From: JAAXKN01 sp036261625
GTDB taxonomy: Bacteria; Bacteroidota; Ignavibacteria; Ignavibacteriales; SURF-24
Direction of reading: 5' to 3'
Length of the DNA: 64,000 nucleotides
Assembly: GCA_036261625.1 (NCBI GenBank)
Contig: DATAKL010000034.1
Span: forward strand, 135,400 to 199,399
The notes under the pieces: generated by a model
Seen by the model: the letters and a program-made list of their open reading frames with translations, nothing else
Told to the model about the DNA's origin: nothing
Database searches by the model: none
Made by a program: the position numbers and the translations under genes
Part shown: positions 35,122 to 44,027 of the stretch, one piece after another
Position numbering within the stretch: the stretch's first letter is position 1
Layout: each line of letters opens with the position of its first letter

Positions 35122-36315
35122 TTATTTCAGAATCGGGACAATTTCATGCTGCCTTTCTTCACCTGTGGAGATAACACGGCCTTCGGGGGATATATAGACG
35201 TCAATTTCGCTTCTGACGCCGAAGTCCCCGGTAAGGTAAATCCCGGGTTCAATTGAAAAAGAGGTCGAAGGCAATAGGAGTCTTTCATCTCGGGTTTCAA
35301 AGTTATCCATATGCGCTCCCGAGCCGTGGGTCTCGGTAGTAATGGAGTGCCCGGTACGGTGAATAAAATAGTCGGCGTAGCCTGCATCCTTAATTACATT
35401 GCGGGCCGCGTCGTCGACCTCGAAGCCGCGGACTTCCTTTGCCTCCCCGAAGCGCTTTTCAACAAGGCTGAAGGCCGCATCGCGCGCTTGGGCTACAATG
35501 TTAAATATTTTAGTGTACTTTTCAGGCACCTCACTGCCCATAAAGCCAACCCAGGTAATATCAGCCATAACGGCATCCGGTGTATTCATTTTTGCCCAGA
35601 GATCTATGAGCACGAAGTCCCCTTCATGGATATCCTTATGCACACTCTCCTCCGGGGCATAGTGCGGGTTAGCGCTGTTTTCGTTTACGGCAACAATGGC
35701 ATCGGAATCTGTAACCATGTTTCTTTTTTTGAATTCATTCATAATGAACTGCTGTACATCATATTCATTTACCGCGGCGTGAGAGGCGGTTTTTTCCTTT
35801 ATGAAGTTAAAGGCCAGCCTTACAATCTCATAGAGAGCACGGGCCGCGGTCTTATTTTCTTCGAACTGTTCCGGTGTCCACAGGGCCCCGAACATCGAGA
35901 TCAGGTCGCCGGAGCTTTTAATGTCGATATTGAACGTCCTGAGGTATTCAATTGTCCCGGCATCCACTTTTGACACATAGGGAATGGCATTCATAGGGGA
36001 GTACTCCATGGCTACGGTTTTAAGTCCCGCGAGGCTGTCTTTTAAGTGCCTGTCCAGTGAAGCGTGGCTTGAGTAGGTAAGTTTCCTGCCCGGCAGGTGA
36101 TCCAGGTGGAAAGCTTCAATTCCGTTTACAATTTTAACCGGGGTGCCTTCTTTGGGAATGAGATAAAAGAACCTGCGTGTCAGGTGAGCATCCGGGGAAA
36201 CGTTCAGTATTTCATGGGCCAGGGAGTTGGATCCTCTGAAATCATAAAACAGCCAGGCGTCAAAGTTCATTTTTTTTAAGATCTCCTGAACTTTTTCCAG
36301 GTCGAATTTTGCCAT
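35122..36315 (-). CDS. M24 family metallopeptidase (Xaa-Pro aminopeptidase/dipeptidase type)
   Basis: A 397-aa cytoplasmic peptidase. Residues 1-150 are a creatinase-like N-terminal domain; about 165-390 form the pita-bread catalytic domain. Dinuclear metal ligands are visible: Asp in VLIDLWAK, Asp in VMADITWVG, His in HRTGHSITTETHG, Glu in FSIEPGIY and Glu in RSEIDVYI. This pattern fits proline-specific peptidases of the PepP/PepQ kind; the exact specificity (dipeptidase or aminopeptidase) is not decidable. No signal peptide. The gene follows its own short leader and precedes the D-lactate-type dehydrogenase gene by about 200 bases with a hairpin between. Confidence 0.88.
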   Translation of the reverse strand: MAKFDLEKVQEILKKMNFDAWLFYDFRGSNSLAHEILNVSPDAHLTRRFFYLIPKEGTPVKIVNGIEAFHLDHLPGRKLTYSSHASLDRHLKDSLAGLKTVAMEYSPMNAIPYVSKVDAGTIEYLRTFNIDIKSSGDLISMFGALWTPEQFEENKTAARALYEIVRLAFNFIKEKTASHAAVNEYDVQQFIMNEFKKRNMVTDSDAIVAVNENSANPHYAPEESVHKDIHEGDFVLIDLWAKMNTPDAVMADITWVGFMGSEVPEKYTKIFNIVAQARDAAFSLVEKRFGEAKEVRGFEVDDAARNVIKDAGYADYFIHRTGHSITTETHGSGAHMDNFETRDERLLLPSTSFSIEPGIYLTGDFGVRSEIDVYISPEGRVISTGEERQHEIVPILK

Positions 36316-36558
36316 TTTGAGTCCTCACGATTTTGTTAAAAGTTACCTAAATATAAGAAAAAGGGAGAGGTTTATAAACATACAGCGGTGAATTATTAGT
36401 TTTTCCTTGTCCTGCAGGAAAAATCTGTCCGGGGCCTTAAAGCGCCAAAAGAGCAAAATTTTGGCACTTGGTTTTCTGGAAATAATAAAGGAAATTGCGG
36501 CGGTTTAATGAACTTTCACCATTTATAAAACATTATGCCTCTAAAAACAAAGGACATT

Positions 36559-37053
36559 ATGAACTTCAGAATACCAGCCGTGTTTTTAATTATATCCGTT
36601 TTAGCTTTTTCGGCCTGCAGCAGCAGCAAGACAGGTGCGGACGGAGGAAAGCTGAAGGATGAAAAACAGCAGGAGAAGGCTCAGACTTCCCCGCAGGCAT
36701 CCGATTCATTGCACAAGCAGACATCCGTTGCCGGACTACCGACCGCAATAAAGGAAAACAGTTCAGTTATTACTGGCGAGATAATGGATAAAAAAATCAA
36801 GGGTGAGAGCGACTTTGAGCTGATGGTTATGGTAAAAGCCTCGGATGACACGGATTATGAAAATCTTATCGTTAAAGGAATGGTTTATCAGATGAAGCCC
36901 GCCTTTATAGAGGAAAACGGAAAGATCCGGCCTGTGGGAAAAAACAGGAAACTGCTGGAACTAATGAGCCTGCCAAAGGGAAGCATCTTCAGAGCAAGAG
37001 TAAGCCTTTCTGAAGGCAACAGCTGCATAATTCAGGAAGTTTTGGATAGGTAA
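36559..37053 (+). CDS. Putative lipoprotein of unknown function
   Basis: A 164-aa protein starting at the ATG at 36559; an upstream in-frame ATG (36535) would put charged residues before the signal and is less likely. The signal peptide ends in LAFSAC with a lipobox Cys, followed by a serine cluster and a disordered Lys/Gln-rich linker. Residues about 70-164 appear folded, with a beta-rich pattern (SVITGEIMDKKI, FELMVMVKASDD, SIFRARVSLS). I recognise no family. It ends 19 bases before the BNR-repeat gene, so the two are probably cotranscribed. Confidence 0.7.
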   Translation: MNFRIPAVFLIISVLAFSACSSSKTGADGGKLKDEKQQEKAQTSPQASDSLHKQTSVAGLPTAIKENSSVITGEIMDKKIKGESDFELMVMVKASDDTDYENLIVKGMVYQMKPAFIEENGKIRPVGKNRKLLELMSLPKGSIFRARVSLSEGNSCIIQEVLDR

Positions 37054-37072
37054 ATTGAATTGGAAATCGTAT

Positions 37073-39688
37073 ATGAAAAAACATAAAGTTGTTATTGTCT
37101 CTTTGCTGTTATCTTCAGCGCTTGTCTTATCATTTCTTTACCTTAACCGTCCGCATGTTCTGACGAACGAGGACTTTAAGGAACATAAAATTGAAGAGGA
37201 AAGGGAAGGCAAAGAAGAAGAGGAGGCAAGACCAGGTTATGCCGACAAAATGCTTGAGTGGTACTATGAGCAGAGATCATATCCAACAGGACAGATTCCC
37301 GAGGAGTGGAGGTCCAGGGCCTTAAAGCAGATAAATAAGAACAATCTTCAGCTGAAGAAAACTGCATCCACACTAAGCTGGACACAGCTGGGCCCGGGCA
37401 ACATCGGCGGAAGAATCCGCAGTATTATAGTCGATCCCCGAAATTCTTCGGTAATTTACGCCGGTTCTGTAGCAGGCGGAATCTGGAAGACAACCAACGG
37501 GGGAAACAGCTGGTTCGCCCTGGACGATCATATGGAGAACCTTTCCATAGGCTCCCTGGTAATGGACCCCTCGAACCCGGATGTTATTTATGCCGGTACG
37601 GGAGAGGGCTTTGCAAACATTGACGCCTTGAGAGGAGAGGGAATTTTCAAATCCCAGGATGCAGGCAAAACCTGGACGAGGCTTTCCTCGACACTAAGCC
37701 CTGATTTTTATTATGTCAACAAGCTTGCATTTGACAAAACAACAAACACACTCTGGGCTGCTACAAGAAGAGGACTCTTTAAGTCCACAGACGGCGGGAA
37801 TACGTTTAACGTTGTAACGAGTCTGCCGAACAGTTCAAACGTCCATGCAACCGATATTGTAATTTCATATGACACGCCCTCCAGGATTTATGTTGCCTTC
37901 GGCCTTTTTAACACCGCCGTTATCTATGAGAGCGCGGATGCCGGAAAGAGCTTCCAGCAGGTTTTTACTGCACCCGGAAACGGCAGAACTGTTCTTGCCG
38001 CATCGGCCTCAAACCCGAAGGTGGTTTACCTTTCGGCAATGAAACTTTCAGACAACACGGCCGGTATCATGAGAGTAACAAAAGACGGCGGCGCAAGCTG
38101 GGACTCCCTGAAGGTGCCGGGGCCAAGCCTGTCGGGCTCTTCTACATACACTTCCAACCAGGCCTGGTACGATAACATAATTGCCGTCGACCCGCAGGAT
38201 CCGAATACGGTCTATGCCGGCGGGCTGGATTTCTGGAAGTCGCAGGACGGGGGCAAAACCTGGACACAGAAGACCAACTGGTATACTTACGGGGGCTATG
38301 CCTATGTGCATGCCGATCACCATGCAATGACCATAGATCCTTCGAACAGCAATAATATTTATCTCGGCACTGACGGCGGTATATTCAAATCCACAAACAA
38401 GGGCTCAGGCTGGACGGACCTTAATAACAATCTTTTCGTAACACAGTTTTACTATGGAGCCGTGGACCCAGCCTCGAACAAGTACTACGGCGGAGCACAG
38501 GATAACGGCACAATCAAATCCGACGGCGGAACAGACTGGTATGAGATCCTTAGCGGCGACGGCGGCGCCGTGGAGGTGGATTATAATAATCCGAACACCA
38601 TTTACATGGAATATGTCGACCTGGCAGTTTACAAGTCCACCGACGGGGGGCAGCATTATACGAAAGCCATGACAGGAATTCCCGTCAGCGGGACGGACGA
38701 ATGGTCCGGAACTTCCGACAGGGTGCAGTTCATAGCTCCTTTTGCAATCGATCCCAATAACCCGAATACCCTGGTTGCTGGTACATACAGAGTTTACAAA
38801 ACTACAAACGGCGCTTCAAACTGGTCTGCCGTTAGCGGGGATCTTACAGGAGACGGCACGGGACCATCCGGCGCAAAGATCTCAACAGTCGTTATTGCAA
38901 AGGGCAATTCAGATGTAATATATGCCGGATGCTCGAACGGCGTCGTAGGCTCGACTCAGGACGGCGGGAAAACCTGGAATACAAAGGGTACGGGGCTCCC
39001 AAATTTGAGCACAACAAAAATTGCAGTTGATTCAAAAGATCCTGCCGCGGCTTATGCCGCTTTTTCAGGCTACTCCGACGGGCAGAAGGTCTTTAAGACA
39101 ACTGATTACGGAGCAAGCTGGACGAACATCTCGGGCAATCTCCCGAATGTTCCCGTTAACTGCATCCTTGTAAACAAGCTGGACAACAAAAACCTTGCAG
39201 TTGGAACGGACCTGGGCGTTTTTACCAGCGCCGACGGGGGGGGAAGCTGGGTGCAGAATAATGACGGACTTGCCAACGTTTCAGTTGCGGACCTGGACTA
39301 CAGGGATTCGGATAACAGAATATTTGCCGCCACACACGGCAGGGGAATGTTCTCGGCCCAGTGGAATTTTTCAACTACTCTTGTAGACGAGAGTACACAG
39401 AAGGCTCCGGAGAGTTTTGATCTTGCACAGAACTATCCTAATCCTTTCAACCCTTCAACTACAATCAAGTACCAGATTCCGGAGGCTGCAAACGTCAAGG
39501 TGACGGTTTATGACGTCACAGGCAAACAGGTTGCTGAACTGGTTAACGATTACAAGCAGGCAGGGCATTACGAGGTCAGCTGGACGGGGCACGACAACTC
39601 CGGGCACCAGGTTGCAAGCGGAATTTACCTTTATACAATACAGGCGGGATCGTTTACGAAGTCGATGAAGATGATGCTGCTGAAATGA
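37073..39688 (+). CDS. Secreted BNR/sortilin-like repeat protein with T9SS sorting domain
   Basis: An 871-aa exported protein, ATG at 37073 (the TTG at 37055 is an alternative). An N-terminal hydrophobic anchor or signal (about 6-25) is followed by a highly charged Glu/Arg segment. Residues about 95-770 form a beta-propeller with many BNR/Asp-box-like repeats of the form SxDGGxTW (for example KSQDGGKTWTQ, STQDGGKTWN, TADGGGSW). The last about 85 residues begin with AQNYPNPFNPSTTIKYQIPE and end in SGIYLYTIQAGSFTKSMKM, a T9SS type A sorting domain of the form common in Ignavibacteria. Such proteins resemble xyloglucanase/sortilin propellers, but catalytic identity cannot be claimed. Confidence 0.88.
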   Translation: MKKHKVVIVSLLLSSALVLSFLYLNRPHVLTNEDFKEHKIEEEREGKEEEEARPGYADKMLEWYYEQRSYPTGQIPEEWRSRALKQINKNNLQLKKTASTLSWTQLGPGNIGGRIRSIIVDPRNSSVIYAGSVAGGIWKTTNGGNSWFALDDHMENLSIGSLVMDPSNPDVIYAGTGEGFANIDALRGEGIFKSQDAGKTWTRLSSTLSPDFYYVNKLAFDKTTNTLWAATRRGLFKSTDGGNTFNVVTSLPNSSNVHATDIVISYDTPSRIYVAFGLFNTAVIYESADAGKSFQQVFTAPGNGRTVLAASASNPKVVYLSAMKLSDNTAGIMRVTKDGGASWDSLKVPGPSLSGSSTYTSNQAWYDNIIAVDPQDPNTVYAGGLDFWKSQDGGKTWTQKTNWYTYGGYAYVHADHHAMTIDPSNSNNIYLGTDGGIFKSTNKGSGWTDLNNNLFVTQFYYGAVDPASNKYYGGAQDNGTIKSDGGTDWYEILSGDGGAVEVDYNNPNTIYMEYVDLAVYKSTDGGQHYTKAMTGIPVSGTDEWSGTSDRVQFIAPFAIDPNNPNTLVAGTYRVYKTTNGASNWSAVSGDLTGDGTGPSGAKISTVVIAKGNSDVIYAGCSNGVVGSTQDGGKTWNTKGTGLPNLSTTKIAVDSKDPAAAYAAFSGYSDGQKVFKTTDYGASWTNISGNLPNVPVNCILVNKLDNKNLAVGTDLGVFTSADGGGSWVQNNDGLANVSVADLDYRDSDNRIFAATHGRGMFSAQWNFSTTLVDESTQKAPESFDLAQNYPNPFNPSTTIKYQIPEAANVKVTVYDVTGKQVAELVNDYKQAGHYEVSWTGHDNSGHQVASGIYLYTIQAGSFTKSMKMMLLK

Positions 39689-39689
39689 G

Positions 39690-39724
39690 GTTCGACGTTC
39701 AACGTTCAACGTTCGACGTTCGAC
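39690..39724. repeat. Five tandem copies of a 7-bp unit GTTCRAC
   Basis: Directly after the BNR-protein stop codon: GTTCGAC, GTTCAAC, GTTCAAC, GTTCGAC, GTTCGAC (39690-39724). The only variation is A or G at position 5. It encodes nothing convincing on either strand. A terminator follows at once. Confidence 0.92.
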
Positions 39725-39737
39725 GGTAAGAAATAAA

Positions 39738-39771
39738 AAAGGCACATCACTTTTTAAGGTGATCTGCCTTT
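39738..39771. terminator. Bidirectional terminator between BNR-protein and DHS-like genes
   Basis: AAAGGCA-C-ATCAC (39738-39750) pairs with GTGAT-C-TGCCTTT (39759-39771) with one C/C mismatch and an 8-base loop. On the minus strand a good T tract (TTTTTTATTTC) follows; on the plus strand the tail is GTTGATTTT. It serves converging genes. Confidence 0.8.
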
Positions 39772-39794
39772 GTTGATTTTAGAGTCTTTTGGAC

Positions 39795-40838
39795 TTAGGC
39801 CTGCTGGGGCTGCTTTGTGAAAAGCTTCTGAAATTCCTTCGGCTTTCTTTCCTTCCATGAGCCCTTGTGATATGCATAGCCTGTAATTAAAGGCATTGCA
39901 ATAGTTGCTTCTGCATAAACCATCTGCTCGTATGTGGTTTCAACCTTGCCCCATGAGCTGGCTTCTTTGAGTGTTGAACCTGAAAGGGCGCCGTCGCGTT
40001 CATCAGCAACAGTGATCTGTACGGCATATTTGTGCATTGGAGCAGATTCATTAAGAATGTCTGCAGCAACTACGATGTCCTGTGTGAAGTTCTTCGGAAC
40101 GCCGCCGCCGATCATGAAAATACCGCTTTCCTTTGAAGCGATCTTTACCTGTGTCAGTTCAAGAAAATCCTTTGCAGAATCGATCGATACGTGCTTGTCG
40201 GGATTTTTTGTCTGATGCATTACAAATCCGAAACCTGCAGAGCAGTCTGAGAAAGCAGGAACAAAGATCGGCACATTTTTCTTGTAAGCGGTATAGACTA
40301 TAGAATCGTCGCACTTGGGTCCGCCGTTATTTTCCAGGTAGCGCCCCATTTCATATATAAATTCGCGCGAGGAATAAGGGCGTTTTTCAAGTGAATCTGC
40401 AATCTTGCCGATTGTTTCGTCGCAGACTCTTAACTCATCTTCATCGATGAATGTGTCGTAAATTCTGTCGATTGCCAGATCTCTCATTTCATTGTCATTA
40501 ACCCATTTGGTACCGATGTAATGCTTGAAGCCGAGCGCTTCGAAAAAGTCCTGATCCACAATCAAGGCTCCCGTGGAAACAATAGCATCGACCATGTTGT
40601 TGTTGACCAGGTCAAAAACAACTTTCTTAAGTCCTGCCGAGAATATGCTTCCTGCGAGCGTAAGGAATACAGTACAGTCCTTTTCCTTAAGCATCATATC
40701 GTATATTCTTGCTGCGCGGTTAAGGTCGCGAGCTGAGAAAGCCATTTTCTCCATAGCCTCCACGACGGGGACCACGTTGTTCTGCTTTATGTCGTAATGC
40801 TGAATTGTCTCTTTGAGATAGTCTTTTTTCTCTGCCAT
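39795..40838 (-). CDS. Deoxyhypusine synthase family protein
   Basis: A 347-aa homologue of eukaryotic deoxyhypusine synthase. NAD-binding and catalytic features are present: TLAGSIFSAGLKK, VSTGALIVDQDFFEALG, the PIFVPAFSDCSAGFGF segment, GGGVPKNFTQD, and SSWGKVETT carrying the lysine that forms the enzyme-imine intermediate. Bacteria lack eIF5A hypusination, so bacterial members act in polyamine metabolism (homospermidine-type or aminopropyl-transfer chemistry) on a small amine. Which amine is used is not shown. No other polyamine gene is nearby. It is read in the same direction as the upstream epimerase gene, 89 bases away. Confidence 0.88.
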   Translation of the reverse strand: MAEKKDYLKETIQHYDIKQNNVVPVVEAMEKMAFSARDLNRAARIYDMMLKEKDCTVFLTLAGSIFSAGLKKVVFDLVNNNMVDAIVSTGALIVDQDFFEALGFKHYIGTKWVNDNEMRDLAIDRIYDTFIDEDELRVCDETIGKIADSLEKRPYSSREFIYEMGRYLENNGGPKCDDSIVYTAYKKNVPIFVPAFSDCSAGFGFVMHQTKNPDKHVSIDSAKDFLELTQVKIASKESGIFMIGGGVPKNFTQDIVVAADILNESAPMHKYAVQITVADERDGALSGSTLKEASSWGKVETTYEQMVYAEATIAMPLITGYAYHKGSWKERKPKEFQKLFTKQPQQA

Positions 40839-40927
40839 TTTTTCTTTTTTCTCCTTTTTTTACTTACTAAATATAATAGAAAAATCTTTTTTCTACAGGG
40901 GATAAATTGGCACTTACTGCAGATTTA

Positions 40928-41965
40928 TTAGAAGAACTGCTTGGCCACTTTGAGAACTCCCTGTTTCCAGGGGACTCTGTGTGAAACGCCCGACTGGTCC
41001 TTAAAGGTTTCCAGATTCTCGAGGTACCATTTATAATTTCTGATTAGGGCATCCTTGTTTGAATATTCCGGGTGAAAACCGAGTATCCGTTCAGCTTTTT
41101 CAATAGAAACAAAGGAATCCCTGGATGCCGTCTCATAAACCCATTTATAGAGCGGGGAAAGTTTAAGAAACTCTAAAAATTTCAGTGCAAATATAACAGG
41201 TTTTTCGGGAAGACCAACAATTTTTTTTCCGAAACCGGCAAAGTCGAGTACGGCCTGGTAGTCTTCCTTCATCGTTGTAAAGTCTTTGGCTCCTATATTA
41301 AAGGTATCATTTACCACATTTTCGGGAAGTTTTGCGCAGCTGTAGATGGCACGGCAAAGGTCCTCGACGTCCAGAAGCTGGTAGCGGTTATTCCCTTTGC
41401 CGATCATCGGGAATCCCTTGCCGCTATTAGCCCAGTCGTATAAGAGCGCAAAAACGCCCAGGCGTTCAGGGCCTATAAAGGACTTAGGGCGGAGCACCGG
41501 TACACAGAATCCCTTCTGGCGGAATTTCAGGCACTCCTCTTCGGCCTGTATCTTGGCCTCGCCGTAAGGGCCCACACCCTGAAGGCGGTCGCTCTCGTAG
41601 ATCGGGTGGTGGTCGGGTATGCCGTAGACGGCAGTAGATGAAATATGTATAAACCTTTTTACTCCCGAACTGAAGGCTGTCTCAAGCAGGAGCCTTGTGC
41701 CTTCAACATCCGTCGTGTAAATTTCCTCTTTTGAGTACAAGGGAAGGGCTGCTGCAGTATGGACAACAACATCAACCGTCTCGATTGCCCGTTTTACATC
41801 CTCTTTGTTCCTTATGTCTCCTTTTACTGCGGTTATCCTGCCTGAAACATCAGTGTAGTTAAAGTCGGTAATGTCAAGAGAAGTTACTTCTTCGTTCTTT
41901 TCAAGAAGGTATCTAATCAGGTTTATACCCAGAAACCCGGCCCCTCCGGTCACAAGAAATCTCAT
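40928..41965 (-). CDS. NAD-dependent epimerase/dehydratase (extended SDR)
   Basis: A 345-aa protein. The ATG at 41965 begins MRFLVTGGAGFLG, placing the NAD-binding GGAGFLG motif at residues 7-13, as usual; a TTG four codons upstream is less likely. The catalytic Ser is in ISSTAVYG and the Tyr-Lys pair in GPYGEAK. The C-terminal part (PVLRPKSFIGPERLGVFALL, QLLDVEDLCRAI) is substrate-binding. Such enzymes modify nucleotide sugars or related substrates; specificity is not evident. Neighbours give no sugar-pathway context. Confidence 0.85.
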   Translation of the reverse strand: MRFLVTGGAGFLGINLIRYLLEKNEEVTSLDITDFNYTDVSGRITAVKGDIRNKEDVKRAIETVDVVVHTAAALPLYSKEEIYTTDVEGTRLLLETAFSSGVKRFIHISSTAVYGIPDHHPIYESDRLQGVGPYGEAKIQAEEECLKFRQKGFCVPVLRPKSFIGPERLGVFALLYDWANSGKGFPMIGKGNNRYQLLDVEDLCRAIYSCAKLPENVVNDTFNIGAKDFTTMKEDYQAVLDFAGFGKKIVGLPEKPVIFALKFLEFLKLSPLYKWVYETASRDSFVSIEKAERILGFHPEYSNKDALIRNYKWYLENLETFKDQSGVSHRVPWKQGVLKVAKQFF

Positions 41966-42174
41966 ATTAAAATCCAAGTTTATGGTAAGTTTATCCTTAA
42001 AATTAACAATTTTGCGGAATTCTCAAAAAAAAATCTTAATCCTTTTACGCTGAAAAGCTCCTCCTTGAAACAAGGCTGATGAAACTGCTCTAAAAGTTTT
42101 GTGTTTGTTCTTCGGCCTTAGTGTGTAAAGCAAATGTAACTGAAACTCATTGCCATTTTTTGTATAATTGTAAG

Positions 42175-43059
42175 ATGATAAATTCAAATGAACATAGTAC
42201 CCCGAAGCCGGAAGCTGAAAAAGAGGAAACTGAAAAGCCCCTGCGCCATTTCGGCGGCCTTTACAGCATGATCGTTTCGGCAGTGCTGCATCTGGCAGTA
42301 TTCTTTGGGCTTATCATTATAATGAGAATAGCCGAAGCCGGTTCCGGCAGTTCCTACGGGGGGTACTATGTGGATATGGCCTCGCCTAAAGGGCCTTTAG
42401 GCGGAAGCTTAAACACGCAGGATGCCCAGGCTGAAGATAAACCGCTCACGAATGAAAAACTTACGAATGAAAAGGCAGAGGAGAAAAAGAACCCGGAGTC
42501 TCTGCCCGATATAAAAAAGAGCGCGCAGAAGGAAACTGAAACTCTAAAGACGGGTAAGGAGGCGCCGGAAAACAAGGCCCTTACTCAGGCCTCCCGGGGG
42601 GGACAAAACGGGGGCTACTACAATATGAACTCAGGAGGCTTCGACTCAACCGGCCTGGCCCAGGTTTACAAGGAGCCCACGCTTAGGGTTACTCTCAGGT
42701 ACCCTTCAGGCTGGGTGTATCTAGATCAGCAAAGGAAAAAAAAGCTCGACGGCATTACCTTCTGGGCCTCGGAGGGCAGCTATAATCCCCCTCCATACAT
42801 TCATGTTGAGGTTGTTGAAAAATATATTTTTAATCCCGATCAGTACAAATATAAGTACGATTTTAACCGCTTCACCGGCTATTACAATGATCCCGAGGAA
42901 ATGGAAAACCAGGTCTCGCAGACAATATACATCAGGACCGGGGATGATGAGGATTATTCAATAAAGCTCATTATGCAGGGGCGCGAGGCCTTTAAGGAGT
43001 TTCAGCCGGTTTTCTTTGCAATGGTTAAATCCTTCCGCTTCGGCAGCTCACTTTTCTGA
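42175..43059 (+). CDS. Single-helix membrane protein with disordered linker and C-terminal beta domain, unknown
   Basis: A 294-aa protein with the preferred ATG at 42175; a GTG at 42121 is the upstream alternative. A short charged cytoplasmic start is followed by one membrane helix (about 29-53, MIVSAVLHLAVFFGLIIIM), a low-complexity Gly/Lys/Glu/Pro linker (about 60-150), and a folded C-terminal domain (about 165-294) beginning LRVTLRYPSGWVYLDQ and ending FFAMVKSFRFG. The YPSGW start and SFRF end resemble the PsbP/Mog1-like fold, which is a low-confidence guess. N-terminal architecture recalls TonB-like energy transducers, but the C-terminus is not TonB. Precedes the DUF4412 gene. Confidence 0.65.
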   Translation: MINSNEHSTPKPEAEKEETEKPLRHFGGLYSMIVSAVLHLAVFFGLIIIMRIAEAGSGSSYGGYYVDMASPKGPLGGSLNTQDAQAEDKPLTNEKLTNEKAEEKKNPESLPDIKKSAQKETETLKTGKEAPENKALTQASRGGQNGGYYNMNSGGFDSTGLAQVYKEPTLRVTLRYPSGWVYLDQQRKKKLDGITFWASEGSYNPPPYIHVEVVEKYIFNPDQYKYKYDFNRFTGYYNDPEEMENQVSQTIYIRTGDDEDYSIKLIMQGREAFKEFQPVFFAMVKSFRFGSSLF

Positions 43060-43152
43060 CACATCTTTTCAGGTGTTTTGAATAATACCATTGAATATTA
43101 TTTTATTTCATCTATTTTTATTAAATGGGAAAAATTACAGGAATATTTTAAG

Positions 43153-43854
43153 ATGAAAAAAAATAACATGAAAAAAGCAATGCTCTTTGCTTTAGGCTTC
43201 ATCATGCTGGTTTCAGGTATGAATTCTCTTTTTGCACAGGATGAAAAGTTCGAAGGCACCGCCGAGATGACCTTAAAGGGAAAAAAGTCGGACAATGACG
43301 TAAAGTACTACGCAAAGAATAATATGGCCAGGGTTGAGATGGGCGAAAATGCCGGTAAAGAGACAAATATGCCTCTGCAGGGAACGATTATTTTTAAGAA
43401 CGATGAGATGTTTATCCTGATGCCTTCAAGGAAGACATACGTGGAAAAACCTCTGAATATAACAAATAAATTAAATGAACTAAGCCGCCGGGAGGACCTG
43501 GAGAGCAAGATAAGCCGTACCGGTCAGCAGAAAGATATCCTTGGCCATAAAACCGATCAGTGGATAATGAAGACCAATAGCGGCGAAATAGAACTCTGGA
43601 ATACGCATGATCTGGGGAACATTCTCTTCTTCCAGAATACAGGTGCAGGCAGTTATCCCAAGTGGTTCCAGGAATTAACCGCAGGGGGATTTTTCCCGCT
43701 CTTAGTCATTCAGCGCGACTTAAACGGAAATGAAGTCAACCGCCTTGAGGTCAAAAATGTAAAGAAGGAGACTGTGGACAATAAATATTTCGAGATCCCT
43801 TCAGATTATAAGAGGACCGAAGGAAGACAGAGGACCGGGGGGACTAAGAAATAA
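43153..43854 (+). CDS. DUF4412-like exported protein
   Basis: A 233-aa protein with a signal peptide (MKKNNMKKAMLFALGFIMLVSG, cleavage near LFAQDE). The mature part has repeated beta strands: FEGTAEMTLKGKK, VKYYAKNNMARVEMG, EMFILMPSRKTYVE, TDQWIMKTNSGEIELW and VNRLEVKNVKKETVD, ending with FEIPSDYK. This is the pattern of the DUF4412/outer-membrane lipoprotein-sorting-like family, which handles hydrophobic ligands in the periplasm. The ATG at 43153 is chosen because it begins the signal peptide; a second Met follows five codons later. The function is unknown. Confidence 0.75.
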   Translation: MKKNNMKKAMLFALGFIMLVSGMNSLFAQDEKFEGTAEMTLKGKKSDNDVKYYAKNNMARVEMGENAGKETNMPLQGTIIFKNDEMFILMPSRKTYVEKPLNITNKLNELSRREDLESKISRTGQQKDILGHKTDQWIMKTNSGEIELWNTHDLGNILFFQNTGAGSYPKWFQELTAGGFFPLLVIQRDLNGNEVNRLEVKNVKKETVDNKYFEIPSDYKRTEGRQRTGGTKK

Positions 43855-43953
43855 GAGGCTTGACTTAGGGCACACAGGAGAGTTGGAAGAGGGGAAAAAT
43901 TTGGTTAAAAGGCTTAAAACGAAAGAATTTATGCAAAAATATTCCTTAGTTTC

Positions 43954-43984
43954 TTGACTTTGTTTTAAGATAGAGTTAACTTTA
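43954..43984 (+). promoter_or_regulatory. Candidate promoter for rplM-rpsI
   Basis: TTG at 43954 (inside TTGACT) is followed after 20 bases by TAACTTTA (43977-43984), close to the Bacteroidota pattern TTG-N19/20-TAnnTTTG. The leader to the GTG start is about 40 bases. Confidence 0.45.
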
Positions 43985-44027
43985 AGACCTTTATTGGGAA
44001 AAAATAGTTGATTCGGAGGAGAATTAA

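Noticed and set aside
39690..39724. Possible CRISPR or insertion-sequence end
   Set aside because: The units are 7 bp without spacers, and no inverted terminal repeat, target duplication or transposase is nearby.
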